Positions 22,231 to 33,972 are shown, numbered from the stretch's first letter. The stretch is DNA of 64,000 bases from Aquarana catesbeiana (GCF_042186555.1 NC_133324.1:196063640-196127639), one strand, 5' to 3'. Notes: generated by a model from the sequence alone, not told the origin. Made by a program: numbers and translations.

Positions 22231-23834
22231 CTTTGTGTTGAACAAATTTGCAATCTCTGCAAACTTGTGAGTATTCCTGAAAAGTTCCATCACCTACTGA
22301 TAAATTACCAAGTTCAGTTTTCAAATACTCAAGGTTCTAACTTTTACCACCAAGAGACAGAAGCCCTGGAGATCGCATATTATGTGTTATACTTTAATTT
22401 TGATGACTGGTAAATCTTAGCAGAACCACTAGCCGTGAAGAAAACAGACAGTTCTAGGTTATCTCCTTTGTTCCTCTGTATGGCAATGATGAAATGATAA
22501 ACAAAAACATGAATAATGGCTATGTCATGCTGTGATTGATTTTAGTGTCATATATTTTTAATTGTTTAAGAGCTTGAATAAATCAAGTCATATCTTGGTA
22601 TTCGTTTTATTCCAACATTACTCTAAAGATTTAGTGCTTACTTTGCATCCGTTCAACTTAGTGTGCAGATGTAAGCAAAACTATGTGAACCGTTTCTGCA
22701 TGAATGGCAGGGCTAGTTTTAAAGTGTCACTAAGCCCATATCATAAAAAACTATCAATAAATGCTGTATTACATGCTGTTTATACTCACTCAGTCACAAA
22801 CAGATTTTTTTTCTGCATTCTGCAAAAAACCTGGTTGATCCTGCTGTGCTCCCCCTACCCCTTTCTGATCTTGTCCTCAATGCAGTTGGGGATGTTGCAG
22901 AGCAATGTTAGCAGCTCTGCACGTTGCACATGCTAAGTTTTCAGTGAGTTTCTATGCTTAGCATTTCCTCCCTATCACATATGAGCAGCCCATGTGAATT
23001 TAAAGTAACACGTGTGGGCGTATACATAGTGGTAAATGACAGCCCACTCCCTCCCTCCTCCTCCATGCCCACTAACAAGTTAAACACAATGGGAACAGGG
23101 TATTACATCTTGGCTGACAGAGGCTTCATCTCCCTCTTATTCTAAGACACAGGTTGGAAGGGCGTGCCTGGCAGAAATGTGACTGGCAGAAATCTGGCCA
23201 CACCATATTATTGCCAAAAAAATAATAAAGATTTGATTTCAAATATATATTTGTATAACAATTTAAAACCGTTTGATTTTAATTTTTATTCTTACTCTGT
23301 ATTCCAAAGGCTGTTTTTTTAACATGTGACAAGCAGTAGAGAACTAGAAGCTCCTCCTGCTTTTGTTTCCCTGCAGATGAGCTGGGAAAGAGCTGGGCCA
23401 TGTGACAGCTGTATATTGATTAAGAAAAGGGTACTTTGATTTTTTTTTTATTAAATAATTACCGAGTCATCATCAACATACAGAAAGAGAAGGGACAATG
23501 TAAATTAAACCAGTGTGTATTTAGTATCAGTTTAGGTCAAAGTGGTGCCCTGGGATGGGGGCTTTAATATTATAGTTGCAGCCCAGTACTTTGAATTAGT
23601 GTTTTACTTCAGCACCATAGAAGTGCAGTGTTACTGGTAGCTGTCTATTACCGTATTACAGTGATAGCAGTGATGGGATACTAGGGGCCAGAACTATCCC
23701 ATAATAAATCAGACTTGAGCATGGAATGATGCTGAGATAAGTATGATTTAATAATTGATATTATAAACCTGCAAATTAGCTTCTGGAGTCATCTAAATGA
23801 TTTAAATTTTGCAGACTTGTGGTATAGGCTAGAG
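22231..23834. other. Unique non-coding DNA
   Basis: Short reading frames (for example 22562-22936) have no recognisable domain. Some T-rich tracts occur near 23400-23460. No repeat ends were found. Confidence 0.5.
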
Positions 23835-24165
23835 TAAGGAGAGAGGAGCGTCCAGTGTCCAGAATAAGAAAACTCTTGATGAAGAATATAATTGTTTATT
23901 GGGGATAAAATGTATACAGATAGAGCCAATGCATTTTCTGGAAATTTTCTCTGCACCTCACGAGCAGTCATCAGCTTTCATAAGAAACTTAGGTATAACC
24001 ACGTAGCCTACCCATCTCCGATAGAATGTACCAACAGCCCTGAAGGGGGGGGGGGGTCTTTGGCTCCATTTGTACATGTTTTACCTTCAATAAATGAATA
24101 TATTCTTCATCAAGAATTTCCTTGTTCTGGACATCAGGTGCTCCTCTCTCCTTTCTCAAGTATCT
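23835..24165. repeat. Fold-back element with a central hammerhead-like motif
   Basis: The left arm (23839-23895: gagagaggagcgtccagtgt through tcttgatgaagaatata) pairs with the right arm (about 24100-24160: atattcttcatcaagaatt through gctcctctctcc). In the loop, minus strand 23945-23974 reads ctgatgactgc, a loop, then gcag, a and gaaa. This is close to the CUGANGA...GAAA core of hammerhead ribozymes. Confidence 0.7.
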
Positions 24166-24318
24166 TCTCAACTGAAGCAACAGCTCTGTCGTACCAGCAA
24201 GGTAACAGCCCATATCTCCATAGAGAGATCAACACTATCACTCACCCGTGGAACCACCTAATATCTATCATGAACCATTCTACTGGTCCAGTGTAGTCTT
24301 TAGCTCAAATAAATCAGT

Positions 24319-24321
24319 GTA

Positions 24322-24381
<60 letters not shown>
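24319..24381. repeat. (AT)n microsatellite
   Basis: A near-pure AT dinucleotide tract with one G interruption near its start. The reading frame across it is artefactual. Confidence 0.97.
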
Positions 24382-24382
<1 letters not shown>

Positions 24383-24740
24383 TGGCAATGGATGGACAAA
24401 TATCTGACTGCCAATGATGAGTGGTGAGTCCTTTGCCTGTACAGACCATGTGTGTGGACACTGTGAAGCTGCACAAGTGGCCTGTGGGGTTTAGGGGCCC
24501 TTGTACACAGAATCTAGTTAAGGCATCGGTTGGGAACCCCCCCCACCACTATATAACTGACCACTGCTCACTAGGGCAGGTAAGAAGTGGTAGGTAATCT
24601 TTAAGATACCCCAGTTGTTCTTAGTGTTTGTAATATCCAGATGATGTTGGGCAGTGAGCACCTCCTTGACTTTTTATCTGCCTAGCATGGAGACCCCTGT
24701 TACGTAATATTGACCATGAGAGAAGTCAAGACATCGGAAA

Positions 24741-24741
24741 G

Positions 24742-24808
<67 letters not shown>
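24741..24808. repeat. (ATCT)n tetranucleotide microsatellite
   Basis: About 17 pure tetranucleotide units. Its purity suggests a polymorphic locus. Confidence 0.98.
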
Positions 24809-25505
24809 GTGGTAATAATGAAGAAGATGAGAATTTGACTATGGCTACCACTGCATAGCACATTGTCTTGAATCTTGCTGTCCTAGGCCCTGTGGCTGTC
24901 AGATGTGTTACACATTTAGTCATGTATGAGCAGTGTGGTTAGACCACATAAAAACTACATTAGCACACTAGATATGGTTTTTAAAAATAAAAAACCTCTG
25001 CCTGCCTGAATATCTCAGTGACATTAGTTTCCCCCTGGCTGTCCCCAACTATTGGTCCAAATTAGGCAAAATGAAAATATATTTTGTGTTCATCTGTGTA
25101 ATGTATCACCCATTTCTGTAACTTTAGTGGTAGTAATTCCCATAGTAGTCTGTCTCCCCGCAGCATCCTACAAGTCCTTATTGAAGCAGTCACTTTCTTG
25201 CAGCTAAAATTAGGATAGTCTGATCTCATTATTTGGCTTTTTAGGTATTGGTAAAAACTGGGTTTTTTTGTGCGATATCTCTTTGGGTAGCTTTTTACAT
25301 TTTGAAGACATCATTTCAGTGAGTTTGACATCCGATATTAAGGAAAAATGAAGTTAAGCCATAAAAGTAATGGAAAATGATATTTCTTTGTCTATTTACA
25401 GGGCAGATTCTCTTTTAAAGTCCAACTCCAGGAAAAGTAAAAGCTCACCCTTGTAGTGGGTCTGCCCCTGCACCGCAAGGATCAAATGTTTGTTTAGGTC
25501 TAGGG

Positions 25506-25857
25506 CAGGGGTCCCCAAACCTTTGAAACAAAGGGCTAGTTTACTGTCTTGCAGACTTTGAGAGGGCCAGACTGTGGCTAGTGTAAATACAAAATGCCTT
25601 GGTGTTAATGGGACTAAACAATTCCCTGTCATTGGTATTAGGGGAAGGAAATGTGCCTCATCATTGGTGTCAGTGGAAGGAATAGCGCCCCATCATTGGT
25701 GTCAGTGGGAGGAATGGTGCCCCATCTTTGGTGTCAGTGGAAGGAATAGTGCCCCATCATTGGTGTCAGTGGAAGCAATAGTGCCCCATTTTTTGTGTCA
25801 GTGGAAGGAATAGTGCTCCATCATTGTTGTCTGTGGAAGGAATAGTGCCCAAGGGTC
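25506..25857. repeat. hAT-like terminus with a ~32-bp minisatellite
   Basis: caggggtccccaaacctttg at 25506 resembles the 5' end of hAT MITEs. It is followed by about six 32-bp units built on ggtgtcagtggaaggaatag (25650-25850) that differ by a few bases. The expected right end was not found. Confidence 0.6.
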
Positions 25858-26289
25858 AAATTTGGCAGTTTGGAGAAAGTAGTTTTGCTTATCAGATCCA
25901 CAGCTTTCCCAGCAGACAGTGCTCCTTTATACTCTCGCCAGGAACTGTTCCCCTGTGTCCCCAAGTCCATTGTAAGGCTATGGACTCTGCATTGGTCTTG
26001 ATGATGTCAGAGGCAACCGAATGCCGAAGCATAGGGGAGAAGAGCCTGTAGGAAGGGGTTTTACAACACGGAGAAGTCTGTGGGAGTGTAGGATCAGGTA
26101 AGTAAAACTGCTTTTTCCAGTCCCCTAGATGTAAATTTAACCCTTGCAGTGTGGGGGCAGCCCCACTGCACAACAGGATTTTTACTTATCCCCAGAGTTC
26201 AGCTTTATAAGATTTTCTAGTGTAACTGTTAACATGCATTTCCGATACTTCTCTTTTACATTTTCTTGTGCTATGTTGCAATTAAAATT
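25858..26289. other. Unassigned DNA upstream of the L2 element
   Basis: No repeat end or gene was recognised. A reading frame from 26144 runs from here into the LINE, but only the part after about 26315 has domain support. Confidence 0.4.
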
Positions 26290-27451
26290 AAAATGCAGGC
26301 TACCCTACTTTCTCTCCTCTGAAGTACCTGCCATCATCCTAGGTGACTTTAACATTCCAATCAATGTTAATACTGCAACCACTTCTCAACTACTCAACCT
26401 AACCTCCTCTTTTAACCTAACACAATGGACACAAACCACCACTCACTCCAACAGCAATACTCTCAATCTCGTATTCTCCCATCGCTGCACTCCCTGCAAC
26501 CTCTCTAACACCCCCTTTCCTCTCTCTGATCACAACCTTCTCCGTTTCACACTCTCCTTGTCTCCTACCTCCCATGCTGCCAACCCACAAATCACTACAT
26601 GCAGAAACCTTCACAACCTCAACCCTTCCCTTCTTCATTCTGCTACTGATGGCCTTTATAACAAAATTGCACCCCTGTCCTGCCCAGACCTAATCACTTC
26701 CATCTACAACAACACGCTGTCATCCTCCCTAGACGTACTTGCTCCTCTTTCTACACGCAGAACCAGGCCCCATCTGCCACAACCCTGGCAAACAGACGTC
26801 ACCAGAAGTCTCAAGAGATGCAGCCGTGGGCATGGCGGAAATCTAAATCTTTGCAAGACTTTACCCTCTACAAATCTGCCCTTCTCAAATACAGCTCCTG
26901 CCTCCACACTGCTAAACAAACCTACTACAACACTCTCATCAAAACCCTCTCATCCAAACCTTGTCAACTCTTTTCTACCCTTAATTCCTTACTTCACCCC
27001 CCACTGCCCCCACCCACCAACTTGCCACCCACAGATTGACAACCATTTCAAAAGCAAAATCGACACAATTCACAAGGAGATATCCAGCATTCAACTTCCT
27101 CCCCTACCCAACAAATCAGGTCCAACACCACACTCAATACTCTCCTTCTTCTGCCCAGTTACCAGCAATGAAGTTGATAAACTCCTCTCCATGGCCCACC
27201 TCACCACCTGTCCCCTGGACCCTGTCCCCTCACAATTACTGCGACCACCTTCCCACTCCATCCTAAATTCCCTAACCCACATCTTCAACCTCTCCCTCTC
27301 CTCCGGCACCTTTCCCTCCCCGCTCAAACATGCACTGGTTACCCCCATACCTAAAAAACCCTCACTAGACCCCACCTATTTGAATAACTTAAGACCCATC
27401 TCCCTACTCTCATTTGCCTCCAAGCTCATCGAACACCTTGTCCATGACTGA
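26290..27451 (+). pseudogene. L2 LINE ORF, endonuclease C-terminus and start of reverse transcriptase
   Basis: In the frame ending at 27451, the ILGDFN motif (from about 26335) and, about 60 residues later, LSDHNLLRF mark the AP-endonuclease domain. The SDH histidine is a catalytic residue in this family and is present. Further on, LVTPIPKKP and LRPISLLSFASKL are the first conserved blocks of the LINE reverse transcriptase. The frame ends with TGA at 27449-27451 before the catalytic palm. There is no N-terminal endonuclease portion, so target nicking activity is not expected. Proline- and serine-rich bias in the middle suggests a local frameshift between the two domains, near 26830, where an alternative frame reads KSKSLQDFTLYKSALL. 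In intact L2 elements these domains act together in target-primed reverse transcription in the nucleus. Confidence 0.8.
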
Positions 27452-27504
27452 ATGAGTCGCTACCTCACAGACAACAACCTTCTCGACCCTACTAACTGCT
27501 AAAA

Positions 27505-28732
27505 CCAATGGCCATTACTCCATACTCATACTCTTAGACCTTTCTACTGCCTTCGATAAAGTTTACAACCTGCTCCTCCTCAGCAAACTACACTCCCTTG
27601 GCCTCTGTAATTCTGCTTTATCCTGGTTCTCCTTCTACCTATCTCAGTGCACTTTCAGTGTCACTTACAACTCCATCTCCTCTGCTCCTCTTCTTCTCTC
27701 TGTTGCGGTACCCCAAGGCTCCATCCTTGGGCCCCTCCTATTCTTGCTCTATACATCTTCCCTGGGCCAGTTGATAACCTCCCATGGCTTCCAATACCAC
27801 CTCTTTGCCGATGACACCCAGATCTATCTCTCCACTTCTCAACTCACCCCCTCGATCTCCTCGCAGATCTAAAACTTACTGAATGACATATCAGTATGGA
27901 TGTCACACCACTATCTCAAACTCAATCTTTCTAAAACTAAGCTTGTTATATTTCCTCCTTCCCGGTCCCCCCCCCCCCCCCCATGACTTTACTATTAAGA
28001 TCAACGGCACAACCATTGGTCCCTCCACACATGCCAGGGTGCTGGGTGTAATCCTTGACTCTGACCTCTCCTTCAGCCCCCAGATCCAATCACTGGCTGA
28101 ATCCTGCCGCCTTAACCTCCGCAACATCTCCATAATTCGACCCTTCCTGACTAATGACACCACAAAGCAACTTATTCACTCATTGATTATTTCCCGCCTT
28201 GACTACTGCAACTCTCTCCTTAATGGCCTACCCTTAGGCAGGCTACCCCCCCTTCAATCCATTATAATTGCTGCTGCTAGACTAATACACCTCCGTGACT
28301 GCTGCCCTTCTCTGCCAATCCCTTCACTGGCTTCCCTTAGCCCACCGTATAAAATTCAAAACGCTAACCACAACATACAAGGCCATCCACAACATCGCCC
28401 CCAGCTACATCACCAACCTCAGCTGCATATATCGTCCTAATCATCCCCTCCGCTCCTCCCAGGACCTCCTGCTTTCTAGCTCCCTTGTTACCTCCTCTCA
28501 TACTCGCCTTCAGGACTTCTCCAGAGCCTCTCCCATCTTCTGGAACTCCCTGCCCCAGTATATTCGATCAGCCCCTAACCTGTCCACCTTTAGGATATCC
28601 CTGAAAACTCACTTATTCAGGGAAGCCTATCCCACACCCACCTACAGTAACAATTGTCCCCAAGCCACCCCATCAAATCATTCCCCGCATCTATTACCTT
28701 TTGTACTACCACCCTCTCCCTTTAGAATGTAA
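27505..28732 (+). pseudogene. L2 LINE ORF, reverse transcriptase palm to C-terminus, frameshifted
   Basis: Conserved blocks are visible across several frames. [12 protein letters not shown] (motif A, from about 27526) carries the first metal-binding aspartate. [14 protein letters not shown] is motif B (from about 27712). FADDTQIYL (about 27804-27830) is motif C, with the two catalytic aspartates intact. The frame 27883-28440 then has RVLGVILDSDLSFSPQI and SRLDYCNSLLNGLP. The frame 28295-28732 gives LHWLPLAHRIKFKTL and WNSLPQYIRSAP, the usual L2 C-terminal motifs. A stop at about 27870 and shifts near 27960 (C-run) and 28300 break it. The catalytic residues survive but no continuous protein can be made. 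Confidence 0.82.
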
Positions 28733-28859
28733 GCTCTACGAGCAGGGCCCTCCTGTCCCTTCTGTACTGTAATTGTGCTGTCCCCCCTCTACACTGTAAA
28801 GCACAGCGTAAACTGTTGGGGCTATATAAATCCTGTATTATAATAATAATAATAATAAT

Positions 28860-29643
28860 TAAAGCCATGACTTTGCACAATTAAATGGAGCCCTTCATCT
28901 GGAACTATGGATGTGTAAGAGTACACAGATAGTGGTAAATGCATTATAAGATTTATGCTGTTGAACAGCTTCAGCAGAAAATAATAGTACAGAGCTGATT
29001 TAGGTGCTATCACATTGATTAAGTAAAGTATCTCTTTCTTACAAAGACTAGAACAGGGCAATAAATAGAGGTCTGATGTCAGTAATTCTGAGATCAAGAT
29101 GCTGTATTTTTTCCCTTAGATGCTAGAGTACAAAGATAGAAAAAAAGCACTATATTAGCAATGGAAAGATGTCCTTTGAGAGCAGAGCTTCACAACTTGC
29201 GGGAGCCTCCTCTAAATCCCAGGCAGAATTGGAATTAGTTCAGCTTCATATGTTACAGACTTGTTGTGTGGCTTAAGGTAGAATCATATTATCTCAGTTG
29301 GAAAGGATGTCCTAAGGGAAGCAGGCCCTAGAATTAATTGGCTTCTGTTAATTTCACTGTGAAAAAGGGAAACGTATATTTTTTTTACCTTGAAGGTATA
29401 CTTGTTTTTCTGTAATTGCACATCTACGTGCACATACATACATATTTTCTTTTTATTAAGGTTGAAACCAAGTGCAGGTAAAGTTGTCTTAATTCTTTAA
29501 TTAATTCATTAAATAATTATAACTATATGAACATACTTTTAACAACTTTTATGATCGATGATTTTTGGCTAAACAAGTTATGAGCTGAGTTGCCCTGGGT
29601 TCGGTTTGAGCAGGGCTCGGAGGGTGAAAAAAAAAGCTGGCAA
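28860..29643. other. Unique non-coding DNA
   Basis: AT-rich, with no recognised repeat ends or coding motif. Confidence 0.5.
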
Positions 29644-30526
29644 TTAAAGTTATTATAAAGGTCTTTTTTTTTTTTTTTTTTAGAAAAAAATAACAAAAAT
29701 GTCTATACTTACCTGCACTGTGCAATGGAATTGCACAGAGCGGCCTTGAACCTCCTCTTTTCGGGGGCCCCCGCCAGCGCTCCTGGCCCCCCTCTATGTC
29801 CAGTGCCCCCGCTTCCACGTCACTGCCTTTGATTGACAGCCAATGGCTCCCAGTGCCCCAGCAAAGCCATCGAGACCCAGAGGGGTAGAGGAAAGTTTCA
29901 GATGTGTACGACGCTGGATCGAATGAGGGCTCAGTTAAGTAACCGCAGGGGGCGGGGGTATGCTGACACCTGAACATTTTTTACCTCAAAGCGGAGTTCC
30001 ACCCAAAAATGGAACTTCCGCTTTAAGGGAGGTGATCCCCTGACATGCCACATTTGGCATGTCATTTTTTTGGGGGGGGGGAGCCGATACCCTGTTTTCA
30101 GAGGTTCCCAGCTCCCACTCCCCCCCCCCGGCGCACTGCGGCACCGGAAGGGAGTTCACCTCTCCCCCCTCCCTCTCGGAATTCATCTGGGACACGTCAC
30201 AGATCCAAGATGATTGCCCAGCCAGTCACAGTGTGTGGCGCAGCTCGCGCATGCGCAGTGGGTGCCCGGCTGTGAAGTCACAGCCGGTCGCCCACACTTA
30301 CAATACCGGTGCCCCGCAGAGAGGAGGGGGAGAGGAGCGGGGCTTTGCTCCCCCGCATCGCTGGACCCTGGACAGGTAAGTGTCCGATTATTAAAAGTCA
30401 GCAGCTGCAGTATTTGTAGCTGCTGACTTTTCTTTTTTTTTTTTTTTTTTTTTTTTTAGCAGAACTCCGCTTTAATGCAAGGAATGCATTAGGGTAAAAC
30501 ATGTTTAGGCCTTACAATGACTTTAA
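29644..30526. mobile_element. MITE family M1, split by a nested family M2 MITE
   Basis: The left end is ttaaagttattataaaggtc and the right end is ggccttacaatgactttaa. The element is interrupted at about 29987-30475. The 'aatgcaaggaatgcatt' remnant at 30474-30490 matches the small internal hairpin of other M1 copies (compare 57623-57676), so the M2 element inserted next to that hairpin. Confidence 0.75.
29987..30475. mobile_element. MITE family M2, TIR aaagcggagttccaccc, with NRF1-type site
   Basis: It starts aaagcggagttccaccc (29988-30004) and ends agaactccgctttaa. A hairpin of gtcagcagctgca and tgtagctgctgac lies near 30398-30428. gcgcatgcgc, the NRF1 recognition palindrome, is at 30247-30256. 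Other copies are at 32458 and 47919. It is non-coding. Confidence 0.8.
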
Positions 30527-30599
30527 TGTAATTTTAAACTCAAATTTTTTTTCTTTGTAAATGTTTTTTTGCTGTAGCAACAATGACAATGAATAAAAA

Positions 30600-30860
30600 T
30601 TTGCAGTCCCTACAAAATACATACCAGACCCTTTGAGTTGAGATCTCACACACACAAAAAAAAAATAAAACAATGCCCCCAAGAAATCCATACCAGACCT
30701 TTAATCCAAGCATGCAGCCTGGCTGGTCAAGTAAGGGGGAAGACAAGCGTATGGCACCCCATCCTTGTTTTAAATCCATCACCAATCATAATGCCAGCCA
30801 ACAGCCGACTCATCGGGGAAAAAAAAGTGACGACCTGGCGCACATAACTAATCCTGGCAG
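30600..30860. repeat. Fragment of the repeat family found at 45145-45280
   Basis: 'aatccataccagacct' and 'gcagcctggctggtcaa' (30684-30730) match, with small changes, the words in the insert at 45210-45255. It is a truncated copy without ends. Confidence 0.55.
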
Positions 30861-31998
30861 TACATGTAGCCGAATGACAACTCCCTGAGCTGTCATCAGC
30901 TATATAAGGGAAAGGGTGGGGATAGTTGTGGTATCATTGACCAAATATGGGCAGTGATGTCACTGCTATGCTCACCCCGTTTTCTTACAATCCCCAGGGA
31001 TTCCCTGTGACGTCAATGGTTCCTAGTGACGCCGTGGGTGCGTGCTTCCTTAGGAACCAGTGATAGCGGGAAGATGCCATATATGGAAACGGTAGGAATA
31101 AATCTTATGAAAGCTTTTTGGCTTCCTCCAAACAGGGGGAAGTTCGGTCTGTACTTAGGCTTGGCTCATGCTTCCATACAACCATAGGCCTTTTTGTCAC
31201 TAGTACTCTATGCCTTGTTTGGATCTCTTTCAGATTAGATTTAGGACAGAAAATTCCATTTGCAAAATTTCTGGGGCTTTGCTCTTCTCTTCTTGCTTAC
31301 AGAAAAGTCATAGGTTTTGGGGATTGAACCGGATACAAACCTGAATAAACAGATAAGGTATAATGATTTGTGCAAATTTTCATTTTAGTGGGAAATTTTG
31401 AAAGCTTTTATTTTTTTTTTAATTTGTGCTTTGTTGGATTGATTTCTCATTCACTTCCTGTTGTGTAGATAAATCCGCAAATGAGAAAAAAATCTTTAAA
31501 ATGTAAGGAAAAGGCCCTCTTAAAGTGTTTCATATTCTTGATATGTGGCTGCTGTACCATGTACTTGTATGAAAAAGTATCCTGTTCTCTTTGTATTGCT
31601 TCCTTTGTGTGAAATTCCTGATGTTCCTGCTAGTCCCTTTGCTTTCTTATTAAAAACTGACCACACTAAGCAGGAGAACACAGTATGGTCAGTTCTCTAG
31701 CTATGCTGGGAACTCAGTGTACTCGCCTCCAATGATCATATGTGTCCTGACCCCCCACCTCCCACACATACACACACATACAGACACATACACACACATA
31801 CACACACACACCCTTTCACTGGAAAGCTCAGTGTGCGGCTGATTCTCCTCCCCCAGCTCATATGCAGCTGAGAACTGAGGGATGTGAAAATAAGGTGTTT
31901 ATAATGTTTTTTTATATCAATACACAAGTATTTTGCCTTTCATTTCTATTTTAAAATGAATGGGTTGTTTTACAAAGTGATCGTTTGCAATCACTTTA
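30861..31998. other. Unique DNA with a CA-rich microsatellite
   Basis: A (CA)n/(CATA) tract spans about 31765-31815. No gene was recognised elsewhere in the interval. Confidence 0.5.
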
Positions 31999-32344
31999 AG
32001 CTGGGCATACATGGGTCAGTTTTTTCTATCAGCTAGCAGGCTGGTCGGAAAAAACTGAATGGCTTCCCTCATCACACAAGTGAGGTGGATATCCTGAATG
32101 GATATCCTTCTTGTTGTGTTATTGTATTCTGACAGCAGAGACTCCTCCTCCATCAGAATACACTGATCAGCACTGAAGCCAATTAACTGCAGCACTGATC
32201 GAACCAAAATTTTCCAGCAAGCCCATTCATGAGAAGTCAATCATTAGATTGACTTCTCACAAAGGGGAATGGCCATAGATGAATTGAAATTCGGCCGGTC
32301 CCTGCTGAACCATCTGAATTTCGATCCATCTATGGATGGCTATT
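31999..32344. repeat. MITE-like repeat with imperfect inverted ends
   Basis: Left aagctgggcatacatgg and right ccatctatggatggcta are loosely inverse. Internal pairs such as tgagaagtcaatc with gattgacttctca (32229-32257) form a hairpin. A related fragment may lie at 61005. Confidence 0.5.
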
Positions 32345-32457
32345 TTTCTCTTTCACTTCCAGTCTCAACGACAGTAGTTACTAGGACAAATATAGAGGGT
32401 GTATCCTACTAACAGAGACACAGACAAAAATGCAAAGCTAATAGGGGACCTAACCAC

Positions 32458-32892
32458 TTAAAGCGGAGTTCCTCCCAAAAGTGGAACTTCCGTTGATCTG
32501 CTTCCTCCCCCTCCGGTGCCACATTTGGCACCTTTCGGGGGGGGGGGGGGTAACTTTTTGACAGGTACCCTTTCCCACGTCCGGGAGACGGCACGATCCC
32601 TCGGAAGTTCAACCCCCCTCCTCCTTCCCCCACCACCGGGCCAACTAGAAAGCGCAGTTTGCCTTGCGCATGCGCAGTAGAGAACTGGTGGAAAGCCGAA
32701 GGGCTTCACTGGCAGTTTCCCTTACGACAAATGGCGGCAACAGCACCCATCAGCCGTTCGGAAAATCGGCTGGGATGCCGACATCGCAGGCTCCCTGGAC
32801 AGGTAAGTGTCTATATATTAAAAGTCAGCAGCTACAGTATTTGTAGCTGCTGACTTTATAAATGCTTTTCCCCAGGCGGAACACCACTTTAA
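32458..32892. mobile_element. MITE family M2, second copy, with NRF1-type site
   Basis: It starts ttaaagcggagttcc and ends accactttaa. The hairpin gtcagcagctaca with tgtagctgctgac (near 32825-32856) is perfectly paired here. gcgcatgcgc lies at 32666-32675. The G-run near 32537-32551 is low complexity. Confidence 0.8.
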
Positions 32893-33249
32893 TATTCTAT
32901 CCTAAACTAAAATTAAAGTTTGGGCTTTAGATACATTTTAATACCGCTATCAAGTTTTTTGCTGTCTGTGTTATATACAGCAGCTTTCCTCTCACTTAAA
33001 GTGGTTGAAACATGGAATGTGAACAAAGCATATCCCTCTATAGTGTGTACATGTCTCAATTAAGAACACCAAGTGTCATTTCTTTCTCCTGCTTTGTTCC
33101 TCTGCTTTCTGCATGAGTCACTTCTGACAAGTTTTCTTGACACCAAGAACAAAAAGGTGACAGGGGAGGGAGCTCCAGCTAATTGACAGCCTCAGCTCTG
33201 TTCCTGTGTGAAGAGGGTGTGCCCCTTCCCTCCAATCAGCTCTCAAAGC
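32893..33249. other. Unassigned non-coding DNA
   Basis: No gene or repeat end was recognised. The sequence just before 33250 is unrelated to the transposon that follows. Confidence 0.45.
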
Positions 33250-33829
33250 TCCCCTCTTAGCTTTGTGCACTGCTCCAAATCATTTGGTGGAAGGGGGATT
33301 ATGGTGTGAGGTTGTTTTTCAGGGGTTGGGCTTGGCCCTTTAGTTCCAGTGAAGGGAACTCTTAAGCCGTCAGCATACCAGGACATTGTGGATAATTGCA
33401 TGCTCCCAACCTTTGGGAACAGTTTGGGGATGACCCCTTCCTGTTCCAACATGACTGTGCACCGGTGCACAAAGCAAGGTACATAAAGACATGGATGAGC
33501 AAGTTTGGGGTGGAGGAACTTGACTGGCCTGCACAGAGTCCTGACCTCAACCCGATAGAACACCTTTGGGATGAATTAGAGCGGAGATTGCGAGACAGGC
33601 CTTCTTGTCCAAAATCAGTGCCTGACCTCCCAAATGCTCTTAGAAGAATGGTCAAACATTCCCATAGACACACTCCTAAACCTAGTTGACAGCCTTCCCA
33701 GAAGAGTTAAAGCTATTATAACTGCAAAGGATGGGCCAACTCACTATTAAACCCTATGGACTAAGACTGGGATGCCATTAAAGTTTATGTGCGTGTAAAG
33801 GCAGGCATCCTAATACTCTTGGTAATATA

Positions 33830-33831
<2 letters not shown>
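33250..33831 (+). mobile_element. Tc1-like element G (family II), 3' half with transposase catalytic region
   Basis: The fragment enters in the transposase before the GGxxIMVWGCFSG block. The plus frame at 33396-33689 shows FQHDCAPVHK, with the second catalytic aspartate, and [14 protein letters not shown], with the final acidic residue. A small deletion near 33645 shifts the frame, so the C-terminal tail is lost. The right end is ctcttggtaatatagtg (33815-33831), typical of this family, and runs into (AT)n. The DNA-binding half and left terminus are missing. Tc1 transposases cut and paste DNA at TA sites; this copy is inactive. Confidence 0.85.

Positions 33832-33835
<4 letters not shown>

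Positions 33836-33890
<55 letters not shown>
33836..33890. repeat. (TA)n microsatellite
   Basis: A pure TA tract between two Tc1-like elements. The reading frame across it is artefactual. Confidence 0.97.
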
Positions 33891-33896
<6 letters not shown>

Positions 33897-33972
33897 ACTG
33901 TATATATACCGTATAATACCGGTACTAGCAAGGTGTACCTAATAAAGTGGCCGGTGAGTATATGTATATATA

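Larger units (their letters stand above)
24166..25505. other. Non-coding DNA with two microsatellites
   Basis: Apart from the (AT)n and (ATCT)n tracts listed separately, no gene or transposon was recognised. Confidence 0.5.
26290..28859 (+). mobile_element. L2-type LINE, 5'-truncated, with (ATA)n tail
   Basis: The element begins within the apurinic endonuclease domain. It continues through reverse transcriptase and C-terminal region and ends in a short 3' region (gggctatataaatcctg, 28820-28836) followed by (ATA)n to 28859. The same 3' end occurs in reverse at 7030. The coding sequence is in at least three frames, has lost the segment expected between the LRPISLL and LLDLSTAFD motifs, and contains a long C-run (27967-27982). 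Confidence 0.88.

Noticed and set aside
26144..27451. 435-residue frame as a host gene
   Set aside because: Contains LINE endonuclease and reverse transcriptase motifs and continues into an L2 3' end with (ATA)n tail.
29549..29977. 142-residue minus-strand frame
   Set aside because: Lies in an M1 MITE with a poly-lysine stretch from a T-run; no domain.
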